Of a stretch of DNA of 64,000 nucleotides, positions 58,796-64,000 are shown in pieces. Origin of the DNA: Harmonia axyridis (Eukaryota > Arthropoda > Insecta > Coleoptera > Coccinellidae). Each line of letters starts with the position of its first letter. Positions within the stretch are counted from its first letter, which is position 1. Both the position numbers and the translations under genes were made by a program. Where the stretch lies: the NCBI RefSeq assembly GCF_914767665.1, contig NC_059501.1:23660501-23724500 (forward strand), read 5' to 3'. Below the pieces are notes generated by a model. The model was not told where the DNA came from and ran no database searches. It worked only from the letters and a program-made list of their open reading frames with translations.

Positions 58796-60079
58796 TCATA
58801 TCTTGCATTCGTCGTTTAGAACTCTTCTTTTACTAATTTCAAAGATAATTCTAAAACTCGTTATTTTCAATATAACTAAAATTCTTAACATAGTTAACTC
58901 AGATAGTTTTGGAGTTGAAAGAAAGAAGCTTACACTTACATATTTTCCTTGGGTGCTTAGAAGATATACGAGTACAATTTAGGTAATCTTCTGAAGCTGA
59001 TGTATGAAATTTAATTTTGAGAATGATTTAAGAGAACAGTTTTTCTTTGGTAGGTCTGAGTAATGAACCTTTCATAATGTACAGCGTTGTTTACTCTAAA
59101 GAAAATGCTTTTTCTACTGAATTGAAATGAGTCGGATTTTATACATCAAGAATTCGAATGGATTTTTTCTTCTGTTAGAATCTGGATCGAAGAGGAGTTT
59201 AGAGAATTCCTGAAGGGACTCATTTTAAGAATTAGTATTCTACACGCTCTTCTTGGAATTCTATTTCATATTCGTTACAAGTCCCCATCAATGTACTTTT
59301 CAGGGGTACGTGGATGGTGATTGTCATTCTGCAGGGATGAAAGAAGCTCAGATGATACTGTAACAATCACCGCTACTGCCATTCGGTTAATTCTGTTCAG
59401 GGATTTATTCGAATCAACATTAGTTAGGGCAAAGCTCATAGTAGGAAAGCTACTGGTTAATTTCTCACATTGCTAAAAAATTTTCAAATACTAATTTGTT
59501 ATCAGTCGATTGAGAAAATGGCGATATTTCAAGAAGTGATTTTTATTTCAGGAAATTGTACTCAAACTGTCAACAAAATCAATCATTCAAGATGTCTAAT
59601 CTACAACTGTAATAAGAAAATACTGTTGTTTCAAGCATCTCACAATTGTGTCATTTACTTTTAAAATATTTAAAATGCTGAAAAGAAATATTTTTAACAC
59701 ACTCGCAAAAGGCTACAATTTTAGTTTGTTGCAATTTCCATGAGTTTAAGGTATTTGCCATCATCATAATAAAATAAAAATTTAGAATCATTTATTACTT
59801 TGTACTAAGATAAGATTACTTAAATATAATGCAGAGATGAGTTAGGTATACGAATTGACGAATTGACTTCATGTCAATGCCATATTTTTTAATTGTCTTC
59901 AAACTTGGAGGTAGCTACTGTTCAATAGGGTTCTCTGTAATATCAGCAAATTCTTATCTCTGAACCAATGCTACTGAATGATTTGAAACACTTCAGTAGA
60001 GATTATCTTGACATTTTCATTGGTAGGGGAATGTGGGAGGGACACAAGGTGGTCCTACCAGCATGGAACATGTAGCTTT
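58796..60079. other. unassigned sequence
   Basis: No gene recognised. Confidence 0.4.
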
Positions 60080-60326
60080 TCAGCTGCAGCTTTATACGCG
60101 CTTTGATACGGCCCATAGGAGCGCATACTTCCCGCGCGAGAAACTTTTGTACGTCACATCGGTAAAAGGACTATCGGTAGTAAATCGCGGAAGAATTCGC
60201 GCTATTGGCTAGTGTTGTGATCGTGTTGTGCTTGTTCTTCGTGTCAGGTGTTTTTGTTCAGTTTTAGTGAAATATTGTGCCTTTGCGTTAGTGTGTTTTC
60301 AGTTTTTAAAGGAATCAACGATAGAG
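60080..60326 (+). promoter_or_regulatory. possible host promoter and 5' untranslated exon
   Basis: A short GC- and CpG-rich island in AT-rich DNA. ATTGGCT (inverse CCAAT) lies at about 60204. An initiator-like TTCAGTT (60257-60263) follows a T/G-rich stretch, and ATAGAG|GTAAAA at 60326 is a good splice donor. No ATG occurs in a long frame, so it would be a 5' UTR exon of a gene to the right. No coding support is visible in the window; everything here is pattern-based. Confidence 0.35.
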
Positions 60327-60889
60327 GTAAAATAGCATGAATATATGATTTATATTTATGGCATTTGTTCATATGGAATGTTGAGAAGTGATCTGAACTA
60401 TAAATAGTAATCTCAAATTCCACAGGATTATAAAACGACAATAATTCCGCCATACTGTGTCTTAATCCAATGTTTTCATTGAAATTTTTCAATTATATAA
60501 AAATCTCATATTTTATTATTTGTGCATAGTTATAATTATAGTATAAGGCGTAATTCGAGATTCACGGCTTGACTCTAAAGTCCATATTCAAGCTACTTGA
60601 CTTGAACTTCCTTGATTTCAAGTCAAGTAGTAGTAGTAGTTTTTCAATGTGAAGTCAAGTATTCATTCATGAAGTACATTCTATCAAGCTACTCGATTGT
60701 GATCAGTTTTATTGTGTAGTGTGCACATCAAATAAAAAAGGATGAAATGAGTAGGAACCTTGCAAAAATCCCTTTTATTTATGAAACTTAGTGTATAAAA
60801 AACCAAAAATATAAACTATTTCAAAATGGAAACACAAATATTTTAAATCACTATAAAACATAACGCCATATAAAATATAAATAAAATAT

Positions 60890-61170
60890 AGTTCATTAAT
60901 ATTGAGAAAACTCGAAGCACTATTTGATCACATTATACATATATTGCGGATTTTTGTAACAATCAGAGCAGCTTTGGAAAATGGTCTTTCAATAAAAGCT
61001 GAAAATGCTGGCGTTGATAAAAATTTTTGGCCATTTCAGCCAAGTTTGGAAAAACGTTTTCGTGCCTCTTTCACCATTCTAAAATATATTCTGTCAGCAA
61101 GTGATTCTTCAGGAATTTGTCTATTTCATAACGCCAAGCCATTTCATTCGCTCGATTTATACGAGATTTC
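60890..61170 (-). pseudogene. hAT transposase C-terminal remnant
   Basis: Minus-strand blocks are NEMAWRYEIDKFLKNHLLTE, YILEW, FPNLAEMAKNF and, in a neighbouring frame, TPAFSAFIERPFSKAALIVT followed by KIRN. This is the hAT dimerisation region (FPxLAxxAxxxL...PAxSxxxERxFSxAGxIxTxxRN). Stops and frame changes are present and the catalytic core is missing. Confidence 0.75.
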
Positions 61171-61205
61171 TTGAATGAACTTAGGAGATCGATGTCAAAC
61201 TCACC

Positions 61206-61793
61206 TATACAGGGTGTTTCCTAAACATGCGGCAAAAATTCAGAGGGTTGTTCCTTGGACTATTTTAAGCATGTTTTGTCCTTGGATGATTTTTGAAAAA
61301 CCTCTTTGTTTCGAAGATACAGGGCGAACAACATTTTTCATATTTTTAAAATTAATAATAGTTTAAATAAAAATGCGTACCGCACTGTGTTTACTAAGTA
61401 GGTACAATTTATTTTTAAATTTGTTTAACAACATTCCAATTACTAAAAACGGCCAGTTTTTCGACTAAAAATTGATAAGTGCAGATGGTAAAGGAATACA
61501 GATTAAACACGGTTTTCATTTGAATTCGTTTTGTGATGTATTAGCAATTAACATTTTATCTTTGACTATTATGAATCGCTATAAGAGGTGGTCATTTTCA
61601 ACAGTTTTTGTAGGTTGAGTTGAATTTTCATGTAATTTTTCATAATAAAATGTTATTATCTGAAATTTTGTTTCCCCTATATCTTCGAAACAAATAGGTT
61701 TTTCAAAAATCATCAAAGGACAAAATATTCTTAGAATAGTCCAAGGAACAACCCCCTGAATTTTTGCCGCTTGTTTAGGAAACACCCTGTATA
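61206..61793. mobile_element. 588-bp fold-back element nested in the hAT
   Basis: Ends TATACAGGGTGTTTCCTAAA and the inverse TTTAGGAAACACCCTGTATA are exact. Arms continue with GCGGCAAAAATTCAGAGGGT and the matching inverse for about 170 bp. The loop is AT-rich and non-coding. Its position inside the hAT element dates it as the younger insertion. Confidence 0.9.
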
Positions 61794-62048
61794 TCCTTTG
61801 GAGATGATTATTTTATCCAATCGTGCACAAATTTGCAGAAATTGCAGTGCGACTCGTACATATCAAGCTCAAGTACCTAATATCAAGTAGCTTGATCAAG
61901 TCAAGCAATAAATCTCTCGAATCAAGTCAAGCCAAGCTCAAGTATGCAATTTGTCACGAGCTTGATTTGCAAGTCAAGTAGCTGGTTAAAATATTAAACT
62001 ACTTGGCTTGATGAACCCTAGGCGTAATATAAACAAATGTTTATATCT

Positions 62049-62267
62049 GGTACAGTATATCCAAAGTCACTTGGAGGAAGCCAGAATATTTCTATTATAC
62101 AAGGGTTGTCTAAGTTTCCAGAAATCCCTTTGGGACCAGTGCATTTATTGTCTAACAATACTTTCAAATAAACTCCGTTATTTAGCGAATCGCGGTATCC
62201 ACTTCAAAGGGACTACTGGCCAAGCGTTTTTATGGACTAGTTCAAGTGACTTTGGATACACTATACC
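62049..62267. mobile_element. 219-bp MITE-like element
   Basis: Terminal inverted repeats of 27 bp, 24 of 27 matching: left starts GGTACAGTATATCCAAAGTC, right (reverse complement) starts GGTATAGTGTATCCAAAGTC. No obvious target duplication and no coding; the 87-codon frame across it is a chance frame. Confidence 0.75.
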
Positions 62268-64000
62268 ATGAAATTAATGCTACTGTTTGTATCTTTTTTG
62301 CTCTTTGAGAAAAGATACATAAAATTGGTCAAAAACCATAAAATACGTATTATTCATCAAAATTTATCATATCCATTGCGTAACTAGGACCATTCCGAAA
62401 AAACATATTGAGCTCATTATCCAGTTATGAATATTGATCTAAATATTATGGAAAGATGTTAATTAAATTGTCATCTTTCGACTGTCGGTAAAAAGCACAA
62501 TGCATTGCATTTTGAGGGAAATCTATGTCCCATAAGAATTTTTTTTACATGATTTTTTCTTCCTATGTGATTTTTCATAATTTGGAAACAAAAGGATGTT
62601 ATGTATAAATAAGTCTACTTATTCGAATAAACCTTATTTTGACTATAAACTGATATGCTGAGGCAAATTATGGCGAATAACGCTCAAAGGTGTCGCTCAT
62701 ATCCAATAACCGAGCCCAAATTTGCCCTTAAAAATAGGGAAACAAAAAAAGATCAACATTATATATCTTACCCAACATTTCATTGAGTCTCTACTCAACG
62801 AAAAGAGTCAACAAAATATTACGTTCACTTCGATCCAAGTAAAAACGCGAGTTATTATTATCGAATATAAATGACGTCATTGATGACGTTTTCAACATTC
62901 TCATAACAACCGTGATTGTCAAGAGGAACATGTTAACGGAGTCACCAGATTGATTTGAGAGTTGTGGAAGGATTAACCCTTTAAGGGTTAAACTTACAAA
63001 TGACGTAATATTTCAGATAACATTGGCATATTAATCTCAACGTTTAAATAAAAACAAAGTCGTTTCTAAGAATCCTTCAAACATATATTATTCTCTTAGG
63101 CCCTCATTTCTTTGATTCTTCAATACTTTCTCATCTGGACTATTGTTCACAAATTCTTTAAAATGACATTCGTTGAAATTAAACTTTATTTATCACTTAT
63201 CGTTTTAATTATCGTTGAATGGTCATATGACTAATTGCCCAGCAAAATTATGCAGTGCTTTCCACAATCTTGTTTCAGGTGGATCTCAAATATTTTTAAT
63301 TGAGAATAATAACCTGAAATTATAAGAAAGTCCGAAGATCTCATTGGATTACATTGGAAAATTCTGTCGATCTGGGTTTGAGAATCGGTATGCCAATCTC
63401 CATAGAAAAGTCGACTTTTCTTATCCAAAACCTTCGTAGGTGTAACCTATATTTCCCGGCGATACCCCCATTATTCAAATATCGCGACCGAGTGAGTGGG
63501 CTAACTTCGAATGATATTAGAATAAAGTTTTTCGGTATTTCATTCTTCAATTTTGTCGCTACCCCGATTTGAATAAATGAGTGGTTGGGGTGCGTCCGTG
63601 ATCTTTATCAAAATGGGGATTCGGATCGAGATCTCAGCTTTCGGAGCCGGCCCCGTTGGAACGTTTACCCACTTTATACCGAAGATCTCGGAAACTGATT
63701 GGACGGCTTTCTGATCGTGAAGAAGTCGGAGGAATGCCATTAGGAAGAGTTCGATTTCTTTTTTTATTTTTGAAATTTCGATATGAGCAGTCTGATTGAG
63801 TATTGGAGGCGAAATGAAGAAGGCACTGACGGGAAGTCGGAATCTTTTGAGCGCTCGTCATTTATGCGTCCTTAAAGATCACGGATCTGTGCAGGGTATT
63901 CCTGAAGTGAAGGTACAAACGAATATAAGAGAAACCTTAAATAATTTCAGGAAAGAGAAGTCCTATTAATGTGGACCCGCAAACGCGTTATTTTCGAGAT
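62268..64000. other. unassigned; CRE-like sites and GC-richer end
   Basis: TGACGTCA at 62872-62879, TGACGTT at 62884 and TGACGTAA at 63001 form a small cluster of CRE/bZIP-type sites. TTAACCCTT-T-AAGGGTTAA is a perfect 9-bp-arm palindrome at 62973-62991. The 63380-64000 part is GC-richer with several short frames on both strands, none recognised. Confidence 0.35.

Larger units (their letters stand above)
60547..62028 (-). mobile_element. hAT-like element with 8-bp target duplication
   Basis: GGCGTAAT occurs exactly at 60547-60554 and 62021-62028, flanking a 1466-bp element. An 8-bp duplication is the hallmark of hAT transposons. The right end read inwards is TAGGGTTCATCAAGCCAAGT; the left end TCGAGATTCACGGCTTGACT is only partly similar. 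Subterminal regions on both sides are full of TCAAGTAG/CTTGA words (60595-60710 and 61850-62010), as expected for transposase-binding repeats. Inside are a transposase C-terminal remnant and a nested fold-back element, so it is non-autonomous. Confidence 0.8.

Noticed and set aside
63540..63861. Possible host exons at the window end
   Set aside because: Frames on both strands are short, overlap and lack convincing splice sites; the GC rise alone is insufficient.

Overview
The window is AT-rich animal DNA that looks like an insect chromosome arm, and I think a beetle is likely. The basis is the mix of transposon families: several mariner lineages, a hAT, R2-like, CR1/Jockey-like and RTE-like non-LTR retrotransposons, and many fold-back elements ending in TATACAGGGTG. 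The species is inference. There are no bacterial operons, CRISPR arrays, rRNA genes or tRNA genes that I can recognise. No complete host gene is visible, so the window is best read as intergenic or long-intron sequence filled with mobile elements of different ages.

Layout. 0-7.3 kb holds an RTE-like 3' fragment, a fold-back element carrying a transposase C-terminus, a decayed RNase-H-type LINE and a Tc1/mariner relic. 8.5-12.1 kb holds an exact 880-bp tandem duplication, a two-unit palindrome-rich repeat (one hairpin loop is inverted between the units) and an inverted repeat. 12.9-20.6 kb holds a mariner relic, a possible 49-nt host microexon or recursive splice site at 14.77 kb, two LINE fragments, a LINE split by a fold-back element, and a second mariner lineage. 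22.1-23.4 kb has two LINE 3' ends joined tail to tail, one R2-like. 27.2-30.2 kb has two more mariner copies flanking an open GC-richer stretch that could be a host exon. 31.0-37.4 kb has two near-identical 680-bp fold-back elements on either side of a tyrosine-recombinase (Crypton-like) element with 16-bp inverted ends and hairpins. 38.3-47.8 kb holds several perfect hairpins, two large fold-back elements and two decayed LINEs.

The best preserved element is a CR1/Jockey-like non-LTR retrotransposon at about 52.05-56.15 kb. ORF1 encodes a PHD-like zinc finger, a coiled coil and a C-terminal domain, and has one reading-frame break. ORF2 encodes an APE-type endonuclease and a reverse transcriptase with all visible catalytic motifs. 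ORF2 has no ATG upstream of its endonuclease motifs. It overlaps ORF1, and a T TTT TTA heptamer lies in the overlap in exactly the phase needed for a -1 ribosomal frameshift. This is the most testable new observation in the window.

The last 4 kb hold a possible host promoter with a 5' exon (60.1-60.3 kb). They also hold a non-autonomous hAT element with an exact 8-bp target duplication, itself interrupted by a fold-back element, and a 219-bp MITE-like element. The tyrosine-recombinase element and the palindromic repeat at 10.5-11.3 kb share a 13-nt end motif, so they may belong to one family of hairpin-ended elements.
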